DNA of 64,000 nt from Actinacidiphila guanduensis (GTDB lineage Bacteria > Actinomycetota > Actinomycetes > Streptomycetales > Streptomycetaceae). Shown one piece after another: positions 42,740-54,057 of this stretch. The notes below the pieces were generated by a model. The model saw nothing but the letters and a program-made list of their open reading frames with translations, did not search any database and had not been told where the DNA came from. The stretch covers positions 62,001 through 126,000 of the forward strand of contig NZ_FNIE01000001.1 of the NCBI RefSeq assembly GCF_900103985.1, written 5' to 3'. Position numbers and translations under genes: made by a program. Every line of letters starts with the position of its first letter. Positions within the stretch are counted from its first letter, which is position 1.

Positions 42740-44361
42740 GTCAGTGCCGTTTCCTCGGTGGGCGCGCCGGCGGCATCCGGGGTGACGGTGCCGGCGGGCG
42801 GAAGGGTGAAGCAGACGCGGGTGCCGCTGTCGTGGGCGGCGTCGATCCAGATCCGGCCTCCGTGGTGCTCGACGATCTTCTTGCACAGCGCCAGGCCGAT
42901 GCCGGTGCCGCCGTAGGTGTCGCGGCTGTGCAGCCGCTGGAAGATGACGAACACCTTGTCGGCGAACTCCGCGGGGATGCCGATGCCGTTGTCCGTGACG
43001 GACAGCAGCAGGCCCCCGGGGACGTCCGGATCGGGTCCGCACGCCACGGTGACGTGGGGGGCGCGGTCGGGGTGGCGGAACTTCAGGGCGTTGCCCAGCA
43101 GGTTCTGCCAGAGCATGGCGAGCAGCGTGGGATCGCCGGTGACCTCGGGAAGCTGCTCGGGGCGGTCGATGCGCGCGCCGGACTCCTCGGCGGCGACGGT
43201 GAGGTTCGTCAGGGCCTTGTCGAGGGCCTCGCCGAGGCCCACGGGGGCGCGCTCGTCGTTGAGCCGCCCGACCCGGGAGAAGGTGAGCAGGTCGCTGATG
43301 AGGACCTGCATGCGCTTGGCGCCGTCGACGGCGAAGTCGACGTACTGGCGGCCGCGTTCGTCGAGCGTGTCGCCGTACCGCTTCTCCAGCAGCTGGCAGA
43401 AGGAGGCGACCTTGCGCAGCGGTTCCTGCAGGTCGTGCGAGGCGACGTAGGCGAACTGTTCCAACTCGGCGTTGGACCTGCGCAGTTCGACGGCCTGGGC
43501 GTCCAGGTCGGCGGCCTGCCGGGTGAGGATCTCCTGCTGGTCGCGGGAGGCGTCGAGTTCGGCGACGATTCGGCGCCGCATGTCCTCCACGTCGGTGCCC
43601 ACCGCGGTCAGGTCGGCGGGTCCGCCGGCGGTGATGACGTGGCTGAAGTCGCCGCCCGCCACCCGGCGCGAGGCCGAGCGCAGCGCTTCCAGCGGGCGGG
43701 CCACCATCAGCCGGATCAGCACCGCGAGGGCGATGCCGGTCAGCAGGAAGACCGCGACCATGGCGGCCAGGGCCGAGTTGCGCAGTGCGCGTTCGTGGGC
43801 GAGCCGGGTCTGCCCGTGGTGGATGGCCTGCGCGAGGTCGCTGTTCTGCCGGGCCCACTTGGCGCGCAGCTGGTCGAAGGCCGCCTTGCCGCGGTCGGCG
43901 TTCTGCCGGTCGAGGGTCTTGGGCCGGCCGGGGGTGACGGAGGCTTCCAGCGGTTCCGCGTAGTCGCGCCGCCAGGCGGCCGCGGCCTGCTCGACGGATT
44001 GGAGGTCGGCGAGCAGGTCGGGCCGGTGGGCGAGCATCGCGCGCAGCCGGGCGGCCGAGCGCGACTCGTCCTGCTCGCCCTGGGTGTAGGGGGTGAGGAA
44101 GTCGCGGTCGGCGGCGATGGCGTAACCGCGGATGCCCGTCTCCTGGTTGACCTGGGCGTCCTGCAGCCGCAGTGCCTCGGCCTGGGCGGGCTGGAGGCGG
44201 TGGAGCAGGTCGTCGCTCACCTCGGAGGTCTGGCGCAGCAGGCCCGCGCCGACCGCGGTGCCGATCAGGACCAGCAGCACCATGAGGGCCAGCACCAGGT
44301 AGAACCAGCCCTGCACGGTCAGCCGGCCGCCGATCCGCGCCCCACCCTTCACGTCCGCCAC
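42736..44361 (-). CDS. Sensor histidine kinase (CHASE3-HAMP-HisKA-HATPase)
   Basis: This 541-residue membrane kinase has TM1 at about residues 18-42, an extracytoplasmic CHASE3-like helical domain (about 43-197, with NQETGIRGYAIAADRDFLTPY as adjoining pieces), and TM2 at about 198-220. A HAMP follows (RPLEALRSASRRVAGGDF), then a coiled region, the H-box ASHDLQEPLRKV (His309), the N-box LWQNLLGNALKFRHP, G1 SVTDNGIGIP and G2 YGGTGIGLALCKKIVEHHGG. The order matches phytochrome-class kinases lacking the chromophore modules. It lies 24 bp after the REC-PP2C gene and overlaps the Rcp1-type gene. Confidence 0.92.
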   Translation of the reverse strand: MADVKGGARIGGRLTVQGWFYLVLALMVLLVLIGTAVGAGLLRQTSEVSDDLLHRLQPAQAEALRLQDAQVNQETGIRGYAIAADRDFLTPYTQGEQDESRSAARLRAMLAHRPDLLADLQSVEQAAAAWRRDYAEPLEASVTPGRPKTLDRQNADRGKAAFDQLRAKWARQNSDLAQAIHHGQTRLAHERALRNSALAAMVAVFLLTGIALAVLIRLMVARPLEALRSASRRVAGGDFSHVITAGGPADLTAVGTDVEDMRRRIVAELDASRDQQEILTRQAADLDAQAVELRRSNAELEQFAYVASHDLQEPLRKVASFCQLLEKRYGDTLDERGRQYVDFAVDGAKRMQVLISDLLTFSRVGRLNDERAPVGLGEALDKALTNLTVAAEESGARIDRPEQLPEVTGDPTLLAMLWQNLLGNALKFRHPDRAPHVTVACGPDPDVPGGLLLSVTDNGIGIPAEFADKVFVIFQRLHSRDTYGGTGIGLALCKKIVEHHGGRIWIDAAHDSGTRVCFTLPPAGTVTPDAAGAPTEETALT

Positions 44362-44385
44362 GTTGTGCTCCTGCTCCTCAAGTGT

Positions 44386-45603
44386 TCAGTGCCAGCCGAG
44401 GTGGACCACGGCGACGTCGTCGGCGAGACCGCCGCGCGGTTCGGCCAGTTGCTCGGCGCGGCCGATCAGCCCGTCCACGAAAGCGGCGGGCGGAAGGTCG
44501 GCCCGCTCCCGCGCCAGTTCCAGCAGGCCCGCCTCGCCCAGGCGCTCGGGGCCGGGGCCGATGTGGCCCTCGAAGAGGCCGTCGGTGAAGAGCACCAGCG
44601 AGGTGCCGGGCGGCACCGCGAGGTCCGCGTCCGGCCAGCTCGCGCCGGGCATCACGCCGAGGGCCGGGCCGCCGGGCACCTCGACCCAGTCCACGCCCCC
44701 GGCCCGGCGCAGCACTCCGTGGTGCCCGGCCCGCACCACCCGGGCGGAGCCCTCGCCGGCCACGGCGGTGAGGCTGACGAGGGTGGCGAAGACGTCGTCA
44801 CGGGCCCGCTCGGCGACCAGGATCTCCTCCAGCCGGCTCACCTGCTCGCTGCCGGTGACGCCGCCGAGCACCAGGGTCCGCCAGGCGATCCGCAGGGCGA
44901 CGCCGAGAGCGGCCTCGTCGGGCCCGTGGCCGGAGACGTCGCCGACCACCGCGTGCACGGTGCCGTCGGCGCCCTGCACGATGTCGTAGAAGTCGCCGCC
45001 AAGAAGTGACTGCGCCCGGCCGGGCCGGTAGCGGGCGACGACGTGGACGCCCTGGCCGCGCAGCAGCGGGCGGGGCAGCAGGCCGCGCTCCAGGCGGGCG
45101 TTCTCGCGGGCCTGCAGCCGGCTGATCTCGAGTGCGGCCGCGGCCCGCTCCGCCTGCTTGCGGGCGATGGCGTAGCGCACCGCCCGGCCGAACAGTTCGG
45201 GCTCGACCCGGCCCTTGATCAGGTAGTCCTGGGCGCCCGCGGCGACCGCGGCCAGACCGGTCTCCTCCTCGGCGAGGCCGGTGAGCACGACGACGGCCGC
45301 GCGCCGGGCGTGGGCCCGGATCCGCGAGACGGCCTCGACGCCGCGGGCGTCGGGCAGGTGGAGGTCGAGCAGCACGCAGTCGGGCGTCTCGGCGGCCGCT
45401 TCCCGCATGGCCTCGGCCATGGAGCGCGCCCAGCGCAGCCGGATCTTCAGGGCGCTGTCGAGGACGAGTTCCTCGACCAGCAGGGCGTCGCCGGGGTCGT
45501 CCTCGACCAGCAGGACACCGGGTTCCCACGACATCCAGGCGTCGCCGGCCGCCGCCACGTCCGGGGACAGCAGGTCGTCAGCCGACGGCTGCGATGACAC
45601 CAT
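44386..45603 (-). CDS. Response-regulator-coupled PP2C (SpoIIE/RsbU-type) phosphatase
   Basis: This protein of about 405 residues has an N-terminal receiver (LLVEDDPGDALLVEE, phosphoacceptor Asp in CVLLDLHLPD, Lys in DYLIKG). A coiled linker (QAERAAAALEISRLQARENA) leads to a SpoIIE-type phosphatase. Its intact metal motifs are LLGGDFYDIV and VVGDVSGHGPDEA, with VLFTDGLFEG and GLADDVAVVHLGW. It probably dephosphorylates an anti-sigma-factor antagonist when phosphorylated by a kinase such as the next gene product. The ATG at 45603 lies ten bases after GGAGG, better spaced than the ATG at 45612. It heads a three-gene operon behind the palindrome at 45641-45666. Confidence 0.9.
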   Translation of the reverse strand: MVSSQPSADDLLSPDVAAAGDAWMSWEPGVLLVEDDPGDALLVEELVLDSALKIRLRWARSMAEAMREAAAETPDCVLLDLHLPDARGVEAVSRIRAHARRAAVVVLTGLAEEETGLAAVAAGAQDYLIKGRVEPELFGRAVRYAIARKQAERAAAALEISRLQARENARLERGLLPRPLLRGQGVHVVARYRPGRAQSLLGGDFYDIVQGADGTVHAVVGDVSGHGPDEAALGVALRIAWRTLVLGGVTGSEQVSRLEEILVAERARDDVFATLVSLTAVAGEGSARVVRAGHHGVLRRAGGVDWVEVPGGPALGVMPGASWPDADLAVPPGTSLVLFTDGLFEGHIGPGPERLGEAGLLELARERADLPPAAFVDGLIGRAEQLAEPRGGLADDVAVVHLGWH

Positions 45604-45640
45604 GGTCTTCATTCCTCCCCGGCGCCCTTACGACGAGCCG

Positions 45641-45666
45641 CTTCAGTTGTCATGTGACAACTGAAG
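45641..45666. promoter_or_regulatory. 26-bp perfect palindrome upstream of the phosphatase-kinase operon
   Basis: CTTCAGTTGTCA-TG-TGACAACTGAAG has 12-bp perfect arms with a 2-bp spacer, 38 bp before the start codon. A+T content is high for this genome. The inner TTGTCA-N2-TGACAA resembles MarR-type operators. A half-site, TTTGACAACT, also occurs at 40229, near the MarR gene end. The binder is unknown. Confidence 0.6.
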
Positions 45667-45836
45667 CGAGCATACACGAACTCCGGTTCAGCCTTCGCGG
45701 GCGGTACGAGCCATTCCGCGGGATCGCGCCGGCCGCCGTCCTGGAGCCCGGGGAGGGGGGACGGCGGCCGGCGGTGCGGGGCGGGTTCGGTGTTTTCAGG
45801 CGGGCCCGGGCGGGCTCGACACGGCAACAGCCGCTG

Positions 45837-46430
45837 TCAGGCCAGGTCGAGCAGCTTGTGCGCCATGTCGCGGTAGCGGGTCAGCGCCACCCGCAACTCC
45901 TCGGTGCCGGACGGGGAACCGTCCTCGCGGTGCCAGTCGGCGTGCAGCGAGCGGCGCCGCTCCTCCAGCATCTTCACCAGGCGCCGGGCGGCCTCGTCCA
46001 GTACGGACTCAGCCTCGGCGACGGCGCCCCGGGGGTCGTCCACGAAGGTGCCGACGGCGTGGTCCAGCCGCTCGGCGAGCCGGCTGTCCCCCGATGTGGT
46101 GCCTGTCGCGGTGCCGGTCGTCGTGCCGCTGCCGCGCGTTCCGTCGGCGTCGGGCCGCGCCCCGTCGGTGCCCGCGGTCGGGGTCGTCGTCGGGCTCGGC
46201 GCCGTCTCCTCGGCGGCGCCCGTCGTGAGGTGCTCGGTGCCGGCGGTGCCGGCCGTGGGCGCCACGGTGGGCGCGCTCGGCGGCGGGGCCGGGGCGTCCG
46301 GGGGCATCTGGGTCGCCGGGGCGCTCATCCGGTCCCCGGTACGGCTGTCCCGCCCGGTGCTGTCCGCCGACCCGCTCGTGGCGGCAGGCTCGGTTCGGTG
46401 GGCGCTGTCGTGGCCCTGGCGGATCTTCAT
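45837..46430 (-). CDS. Hypothetical protein related to its upstream neighbour
   Basis: This 197-residue protein has a disordered Thr/Ala/Pro-rich N-terminal half (about 115 residues). A helical C-terminal domain of about 80 residues follows: RLAERLDHAVGTFVDDPRGA, then VAEAESVLDEAARRLVKML, ADWHRE, and GTEELRVALTRYRDMAHKLL. The same pattern (FV-x2-P-x2-AV-x2-A, then H, then TE-LR-AL) occurs in the middle of the next gene upstream (46510-47316), so the two are probably paralogous. The start at 46430 has only a weak ribosome binding site; 46328 is an alternative. No function can be named. Confidence 0.7.
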   Translation of the reverse strand: MKIRQGHDSAHRTEPAATSGSADSTGRDSRTGDRMSAPATQMPPDAPAPPPSAPTVAPTAGTAGTEHLTTGAAEETAPSPTTTPTAGTDGARPDADGTRGSGTTTGTATGTTSGDSRLAERLDHAVGTFVDDPRGAVAEAESVLDEAARRLVKMLEERRRSLHADWHREDGSPSGTEELRVALTRYRDMAHKLLDLA

Positions 46431-46509
46431 CGTCTTCTGCCTCGTCTTCCTCGCGGGGGTCCTGGGTGCTGCGGCGCGGGCGCTGCTGCTGATGGGCTGC
46501 CGCCGCCCG

Positions 46510-47316
46510 TCAGGCGCGGTCGCCGCGGCCGTCGTCCTTGTGCCCGGCGCCGGTCAGGGCGGCGAAGCGGTGGCCGAGCGTGCCGCGGCCGCCGTGCTCC
46601 CCTGCGTTCCCGGCCGCAGGGCTTTCGGTGGGGTCGGCCCTGTCGGCGCTCTCGGTGCTGCCGGTCTGCTCGGGCATGCGGGTCCCGGCCTTCGTGGCGG
46701 CGGCGGGCCCGGGGGCGGGCTCGGCGCCGTTCGCGCCGCGGGGCTGCGGCGCCTCGCGCGGGGCGGTGGCGGGGGTGTCGCCCAGCAGCTCCAGGAACAG
46801 TTCGCGGGCGCCGATCAACGCCTGCCGCAGGTCCTCGGTGTCGTGGCGGCCGCCCGCGACGGTGTGCTCGGCGAGCGCGTGCGCCTGGCGGTAGCCCTGG
46901 ACGGTGCCGGCGTGGTGGACCGACAGCGCGTCCAGGTGCTCGGGCGAGTCGGCGGGCGGGAAGCCGCGCGTGGCGGCGAGGTCGCCGACCAGGCGGTCGG
47001 CCTGGCTCACGGCCCGGCCGGGCTCCTGCACGAAGGACGCCTGCACGTCCTGCCACTGCGTCTCGTAGCGCTCGCGGTCGGCCGGGGACAGCGGCGTGGG
47101 CTTCAGGCCGCCGAACCGCTTGACCCGCCCGGCCAGCTCCTTGCGGGCCGCCTTGGCGTCGCCGTCGTGCCGGGCGAGCGCGCGGTCGTACTCCGGGCCG
47201 AACCGGCGCTTGAGGCCGCCGGTGCCGGTGCTCCCGCGGGCCATGGTGAAGGCGGCGACGAGCGCGGCGACGACGAGCACCGCCACCACGATTCCGACGA
47301 CGGCTCCTGTCGACAT
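46510..47316 (-). CDS. Membrane-anchored hypothetical protein
   Basis: This 268-residue protein begins MSTGAVVGIVVAVLVVAALV, one N-terminal membrane anchor, and continues AAFTMARG with a helical cytoplasmic domain (GLKRRFGPEYDRALARHDGD, then KAARKELAGRVKRF). A segment related to the neighbouring protein contains VQASFVQEPGRAVSQADRLV and HDTEDLRQALIGARELFLELL. The last 80 residues are disordered and rich in Glu, Pro and Ala. The ATG at 47316 has a good GGAAGGGAGAACGAC upstream. It looks like a small secretory-stress or envelope protein, but no family function is known to me. It is divergent from the ClpC-like gene. Confidence 0.75.
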   Translation of the reverse strand: MSTGAVVGIVVAVLVVAALVAAFTMARGSTGTGGLKRRFGPEYDRALARHDGDAKAARKELAGRVKRFGGLKPTPLSPADRERYETQWQDVQASFVQEPGRAVSQADRLVGDLAATRGFPPADSPEHLDALSVHHAGTVQGYRQAHALAEHTVAGGRHDTEDLRQALIGARELFLELLGDTPATAPREAPQPRGANGAEPAPGPAAATKAGTRMPEQTGSTESADRADPTESPAAGNAGEHGGRGTLGHRFAALTGAGHKDDGRGDRA

Positions 47317-47645
47317 GTCGTTCTCCCTTCCTCGCGGGGCGCCTTGCCCCGACCTCCGGGCCCAAACCCGGGCGGTGCGGGCCGGGTTGGCGCGGCCCGG
47401 GCCGTGAGCCGGGCAGGGGACGGCGAGGCGCCCGCCCGGCGGGGCCGTGTCCACCCGTGCCGTCCTGCATGAGCCGGGCCCACCTGGTTACCCGTAGGGG
47501 GTGACTCCTCGCCCGCACATGCGGCCACGGATGCCGCCGCGAACGCAGCCACGGGCCCCCGGCAGAAGGTTCCACGGGACCGGCAGAAGGTCCCCGCGGG
47601 CGGCCCGGCCACCGACCCACGCACCACGCGACGGAACGGAATGCG

Positions 47646-50183
<2,538 letters not shown>

Positions 50184-50475
50184 CAGGCGGGAGCCGAACC
50201 GGCCCGGCGCGGGCCCCGGGCGGGCACGCGCCGGCGGCCGGGCGGGAGGCCGCGGGGTGACGGGCCGGGGCCGAACGGGCCGCGCGCGGGCCCGGGTCGG
50301 GCCCGGACGGGAGGCCGCGGTGCCCGCCGACGGGCCCGGTTCCTTCGGCAGGATTGCGGGCGTGTGTCGTTTGTGACGGCCTCATGTCACGTTGCGTATC
50401 GGGCTGTTCGCGCCCTGTCCGGCTGTGCTTACCTCGTCGCACGTCAGCGCGCCGCCCTCCCGCACGAGGAGCACC
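50184..50475. other. Intergenic region before metY
   Basis: The first 150 bp are extremely G+C-rich with repeated GGAGGCCGCGG and CGGGCCCGG motifs, probably terminator structure for the Clp gene. A dyad GTGAC-N8-GTCAC lies at 50374-50391, about 85 bp before metY. I could not fold a SAM or other known riboswitch with confidence. Confidence 0.4.
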
Positions 50476-51837
50476 ATGAGCAGCCAGCCCGTCGACTCCG
50501 TCACCGCCGGTCACACCCCAGAGGAGCCGGCCGCGGGGCCGGACACCTCGGCGTGGTCGTTCGAGACCAAGCAGATCCACGCCGGGGCCGCACCGGACCC
50601 CGTGACCGGGGCCCGGGCCACACCGATCTACCAGACCACCTCCTTCGTCTTCCGCGACACCCAGCACGCGGCCGACCTGTTCTCGCTGGCCGAGCCGGGC
50701 AACATTTACACCCGCATCCACAACCCGACCCAGGACGTCTTCGAGCAGCGGATCGCCGCGCTGGAGGGCGGGGTCGCGGCGGTGGCGCTCTCCTCGGGGC
50801 AGGCAGCCGAGACGCTGGCGATCCTGACCCTGGCGGGCGCCGGCGACCACATCGTCTCCAGCACCTCGCTGTACGGCGGCACGTACAACCTGTTCCGGCA
50901 CACGCTGCCGCGCCTGGGCATCGAGGTGTCCTTCGTCGACGACCCCGACGACGCCGAGGCATGGCGGGTGGCGATCCGGCCGACGACCAAGGCGCTGTTC
51001 GCCGAGACGCTGGGCAACCCGCGGGGCAACGTGCTCGACGTGCGGGCCGTGGCCGACGTGGCCCACGCGGCGGGCGTGCCGCTGATCGTGGACAACACGG
51101 TGCCGACCCCGTACCTGCTGCGACCGCTGGAGCACGGCGCGGACATCGTGGTGCACTCGGCGACGAAGTTCCTCGGCGGGCACGGCACCGCGATCGCGGG
51201 CGTGGTCGTGGACGGCGGCACCTTCGACTTCGGGGCGCACGCCGAGCGGTTCCCGGACTTCACCGCGCCCGACCCGAGCTACCACGGGCTGCAGTACTGG
51301 CCCGCGCTCGGCCCGGGCGCCTTCGCGGTGAAGCTGCGGGTGCAGCTGCTGCGCGACCTCGGGCCCGCGCTCTCGCCGCACTCGGCCTTCCTGCTGCTGC
51401 AGGGCGTGGAGACCCTGAGCCTGCGGATCGAGCGGCACACGGCCAACGCGCAGGCCCTGGCCGAGTGGCTGGAGCAGCGCGACGAGGTTGCGGCCGTGCA
51501 CTACCCGGGGCTGGAGTCCAGCCGCTGGTACGCGGCAGGGCAGCGGTACCTGCCGCGCGGCGCAGGCGCGATCGTCTCCTTCGAGCTGCGCGGAGGTGTC
51601 GAGGCGGGCAAGCGGTTCGTGGACGCCGTGGAGCTGTTCAGCCACCTGGCCAACATCGGCGACGTGCGCAGCCTGATCATCCACCCGGCGTCCACCACGC
51701 ACAGCCAGCTGGACGAGGCGCAGCTTGCCGCCACTGGCACCGCGCCCGGTCTGGTGCGGCTGTCCGTGGGCATCGAGAACCTGGCCGACCTCAAGGCGGA
51801 CCTGGAGGCCGGCTTCCGCGCGGCGAAGGGCGCGTAG
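50476..51837 (+). CDS. metY: O-acetylhomoserine aminocarboxypropyltransferase/sulfhydrylase
   Basis: This 453-residue PLP enzyme makes homocysteine from O-acetylhomoserine and sulfide. Family blocks are [29 protein letters not shown] (adjoining pieces) and [42 protein letters not shown] supports cofactor binding. The Schiff-base lysine lies in [13 protein letters not shown] (Lys231), and [17 protein letters not shown] is the C-terminal signature. The ATG at 50476 follows GAGGAGCACC; an earlier start at 50392 lacks support. metX begins on the next base after its stop, so the two are co-translated for direct sulfhydrylation in methionine synthesis. Confidence 0.95.
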   Translation: MSSQPVDSVTAGHTPEEPAAGPDTSAWSFETKQIHAGAAPDPVTGARATPIYQTTSFVFRDTQHAADLFSLAEPGNIYTRIHNPTQDVFEQRIAALEGGVAAVALSSGQAAETLAILTLAGAGDHIVSSTSLYGGTYNLFRHTLPRLGIEVSFVDDPDDAEAWRVAIRPTTKALFAETLGNPRGNVLDVRAVADVAHAAGVPLIVDNTVPTPYLLRPLEHGADIVVHSATKFLGGHGTAIAGVVVDGGTFDFGAHAERFPDFTAPDPSYHGLQYWPALGPGAFAVKLRVQLLRDLGPALSPHSAFLLLQGVETLSLRIERHTANAQALAEWLEQRDEVAAVHYPGLESSRWYAAGQRYLPRGAGAIVSFELRGGVEAGKRFVDAVELFSHLANIGDVRSLIIHPASTTHSQLDEAQLAATGTAPGLVRLSVGIENLADLKADLEAGFRAAKGA

Positions 51838-52983
51838 GTGAGCGCGGCCGCCGCCGCAGAGGTCCCCCTCCCCCGGGCCGGCGGGGCCTGGCGGGAGGGG
51901 GACCCGCCCGGGCGGCGCCGCTGGTATGCCGCGCCGGAGCCGCTGGCGCTGGAGGGCGGGGGGCACCTGCCGGGGGTGCGGCTGGCCTTCGAGACCTGGG
52001 GGCGGCTCGCGCCCGACGCGTCCAACGCGGTGCTGGTGCTGCACGCGCTCACCGGTGACAGCCACCTCAGCGGCCCGGCAGGGCCCGGGCACCCGACGCC
52101 GGGCTGGTGGGACGCGCTGGTGGGGCCGGGCCGGGCGCTGGACACCGACCGGTGGTTCGTCGTGGCGCCCAATGTCCTCGGCGGCTGCCAGGGCAGCACG
52201 GGACCGTCCTCCCCGCGCCCCGGCGGCCGCCGGGCCTGGGGCGGCGCTTTCCCGTTCCTGACCCAGCGCGACCAGGTGGCGGCCGAGGCCGGGCTCGCCG
52301 ACGCCCTCGGCATCGGGCGGTGGGCGCTGGTCGTCGGCGGGTCGATGGGCGGGATGCGGGCGCTGGAGTGGGCGGTGACGCACCCGGCGCGCATCGGCGC
52401 GCTGCTGCTGCTCGCCACCACCGCGGCCGCGAGCGCCGAGCAGATCGCGTGGGCGGCGGTGCAGGTGGGGGCGATCCGGGCGGACCCGCACTGGCAGGGC
52501 GGCGACTACCACGGCACCGGGCGGGTCCCCTCGGCCGGGCTGGGCCTGGCCCGGCGGCTGGCCCACATCACCTACCGCAGCGAGCCGGAGCTGGACGCCC
52601 GCTTCGGCCGGCTCGCACAAGGGGCGGAGGACCCGTGGCACGGCGGCCGCTACCAGGTGGAGTCCTATCTCGACCACCACGCCGGCAAGCTGGCCGGCCG
52701 GTTCGACGCGGGCAGCTACGTCACGCTGACACAGGCGATGAACGCGCACGAGGTGGGCCGCGGCCGCGGCGGCACCCGGGCCGCCCTCGCCCGGGTGACG
52801 GCTCCCGCGCTGGTCGCGGGTGTGGACTCCGACCGTCTCTACCCGCTCGCCCAGCAGGCCGAGTTGGCGGCGCTGATCCCGCACGCGGACCGCGTGCGCG
52901 TGGTCGAATCGCGTCACGGCCACGACGGTTTCCTGATCGAGACGGACCAGGTGGCCGCCCTCGTAAGGGAATTGCTGCCCTGA
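51838..52983 (+). CDS. metX: Homoserine O-acetyltransferase
   Basis: This 381-residue alpha/beta-hydrolase-fold acyltransferase provides O-acetylhomoserine to MetY. The nucleophile elbow is VVGGSMGGM (Ser169), with HALTGDSHLSGP and PNVLGGCQGSTGPSS typical of MetX. The Asp and His of the triad are in AGVDSDRLYPL and SRHGHDGFLI. It starts with GTG directly after the metY stop (TAG GTG). The N-terminal 28 residues are not conserved in style. The acyl donor is presumed to be acetyl-CoA, as usual for actinobacterial MetX; a succinyl preference cannot be excluded by eye. Confidence 0.94.
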   Translation: MSAAAAAEVPLPRAGGAWREGDPPGRRRWYAAPEPLALEGGGHLPGVRLAFETWGRLAPDASNAVLVLHALTGDSHLSGPAGPGHPTPGWWDALVGPGRALDTDRWFVVAPNVLGGCQGSTGPSSPRPGGRRAWGGAFPFLTQRDQVAAEAGLADALGIGRWALVVGGSMGGMRALEWAVTHPARIGALLLLATTAAASAEQIAWAAVQVGAIRADPHWQGGDYHGTGRVPSAGLGLARRLAHITYRSEPELDARFGRLAQGAEDPWHGGRYQVESYLDHHAGKLAGRFDAGSYVTLTQAMNAHEVGRGRGGTRAALARVTAPALVAGVDSDRLYPLAQQAELAALIPHADRVRVVESRHGHDGFLIETDQVAALVRELLP

Positions 52984-53004
52984 GCGGTGGGCGGCCGCGC
53001 CGGT

Positions 53005-53394
53005 TCAACGGCGGTGCTGGATCAGGTCCCAGCGGTTGCCGTACAGGTCGTGGAAGACGGCGACGGTGCCGTACGGCTCCTCCCGGGGCTGCTCCTCGAA
53101 CGCGACGCCTGCTGCCCGCATCCGCGCGAGGTCCCGGGCGAAGTCCTCGGTGACCAGGAACCATCCGACCCGCCCGCCGGTCTGGTCCCCGACGCGCGCC
53201 TGCTGCCGCCCGGTCGCGGCCCGCGCGAGCAGCAGCCCGCTCTCCGCCGCGCCGGGCGGCGCGACCACCACCCACCGCTTCCCGCCGCCCACGGGGGTGT
53301 CCTCCCGCAGCTCGAACCCGAGCGCACCCGTGTAGTACGCGATCGCCTCGTCGTAGTCCCGCACGACCACGGTCGCCAACCCGAGATACGCCAT
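53005..53394 (-). CDS. VOC (glyoxalase) family protein
   Basis: This 129-residue protein starts MAYLGLATVVVRDYDEAIAY and continues YTGALGFELREDTPVGGGKRWVVV, then VGWFLVTEDFARDLARMRAAGV and VAVFHDLYGNRWDLIQ at the end. This is the two-module VOC fold with the C-terminal D-x-x-GN-x-W-D-L-x-Q signature. The presumed metal ligands are incomplete (His of the first strand is absent), so it may be a binding protein or dioxygenase-like enzyme of unknown substrate. The ATG at 53394 is used; a longer form to 53556 would overlap the response-regulator relic on the other strand. Confidence 0.85.
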   Translation of the reverse strand: MAYLGLATVVVRDYDEAIAYYTGALGFELREDTPVGGGKRWVVVAPPGAAESGLLLARAATGRQQARVGDQTGGRVGWFLVTEDFARDLARMRAAGVAFEEQPREEPYGTVAVFHDLYGNRWDLIQHRR

Positions 53395-53439
53395 CCGCCG
53401 AGCCTGCCGGGCGGGCGCCGCGGACACCACCGGATTTCG

Positions 53440-53599
53440 GCCGTGGCCGACCCGGTTCCCGGGCGACCGCGAGCACACGGACCCGTTCACCAACACCGTC
53501 GCGGTCACCGTCGGCCGGCTGCGCCGCAAGCTGGGCGCCCCGCCGGTCATCACCACCGTGCCGACGGTCGGCTACCGGATCGCCGGGCCGGAGCGGTGA
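53440..53599 (+). pseudogene. C-terminal fragment of an OmpR/PhoB-type response regulator gene
   Basis: The plus strand reads FTNTVAVTVGRLRRKLGAPP, then VITTVPTVGYRIAGPER and TGA at 53597. This is the recognition helix and wing of a winged-helix Trans_reg_C domain, which normally ends GVGYRL. The receiver domain and the first half of the DNA-binding domain are missing. It is a relic overlapping the upstream flank of the VOC gene; no cognate kinase is nearby. Confidence 0.6.
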
Positions 53600-53639
53600 G
53601 CCGAGCCGTGAGCCGAAGCGTGAGCCGCGGCCGTGAGCC
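53597..53639. repeat. Four direct copies of GTGAGCCG
   Basis: GTGAGCCG occurs at 53597, 53609, 53620 and 53632, spaced 11-12 bp apart, directly after the response-regulator relic. Looser GTGAGC copies follow to about 53695. It could be slippage-derived; no function is evident. Confidence 0.5.
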
Positions 53640-53764
53640 GCACTGGCGGCCAGAGTCCGTGAGCAGCACCGGCGGCCGGGACCCGTGAGCGGAACCGGAA
53701 GGCGGGACCGCCGACGGCCGGCTCTCCGGCTGGGAGAACGGAACTCCGGCGCTGCGCACGCTGA

Positions 53765-53838
53765 TTGCATGCAACATCGTTGTCCGAAACGGCACAAGAT
53801 CCCCGAAATCCGCGCCCGCTCTTAAAGGTCCGTTTAAG
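53765..53838. promoter_or_regulatory. A+T-richer promoter region of the protease gene with two small palindromes
   Basis: TTGCATGCAA (53765-53774) is a 10-bp palindrome and CTTAAA-GGTCCG-TTTAAG (53821-53838) is a 6-bp dyad. Both stand out from the G+C-rich background and lie 220-290 bp upstream of the secreted protease start. Regulation is inferred only from their position. Between 53839 and 54057 no gene is seen. Confidence 0.4.
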
Positions 53839-54057
53839 GAACGCTGCATCCGTTCCCTTTTCGATCACTTGGCGTGCACACTGCAGCAGGGTGCCCCCAC
53901 CGCCCGTCGCACGGTTCGTCCCTTCCGTACGCACGCACATGGGAGTCGTCATCTCCGAGATACTCCGTTCCCCCGCCTGCGCGGCAATCGCCCGAAATCC
54001 CCTCGCCCACAGCCCCGTGAAGAGCCCGGAGAGCGGCGCGCAGACGGGCGGGGGCCG

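Noticed and set aside
50341..50475. SAM riboswitch before metY
   Set aside because: The leader is short and I could not form the conserved SAM-I helices or cores; a covariance-model search (cmsearch with Rfam SAM families) would decide.
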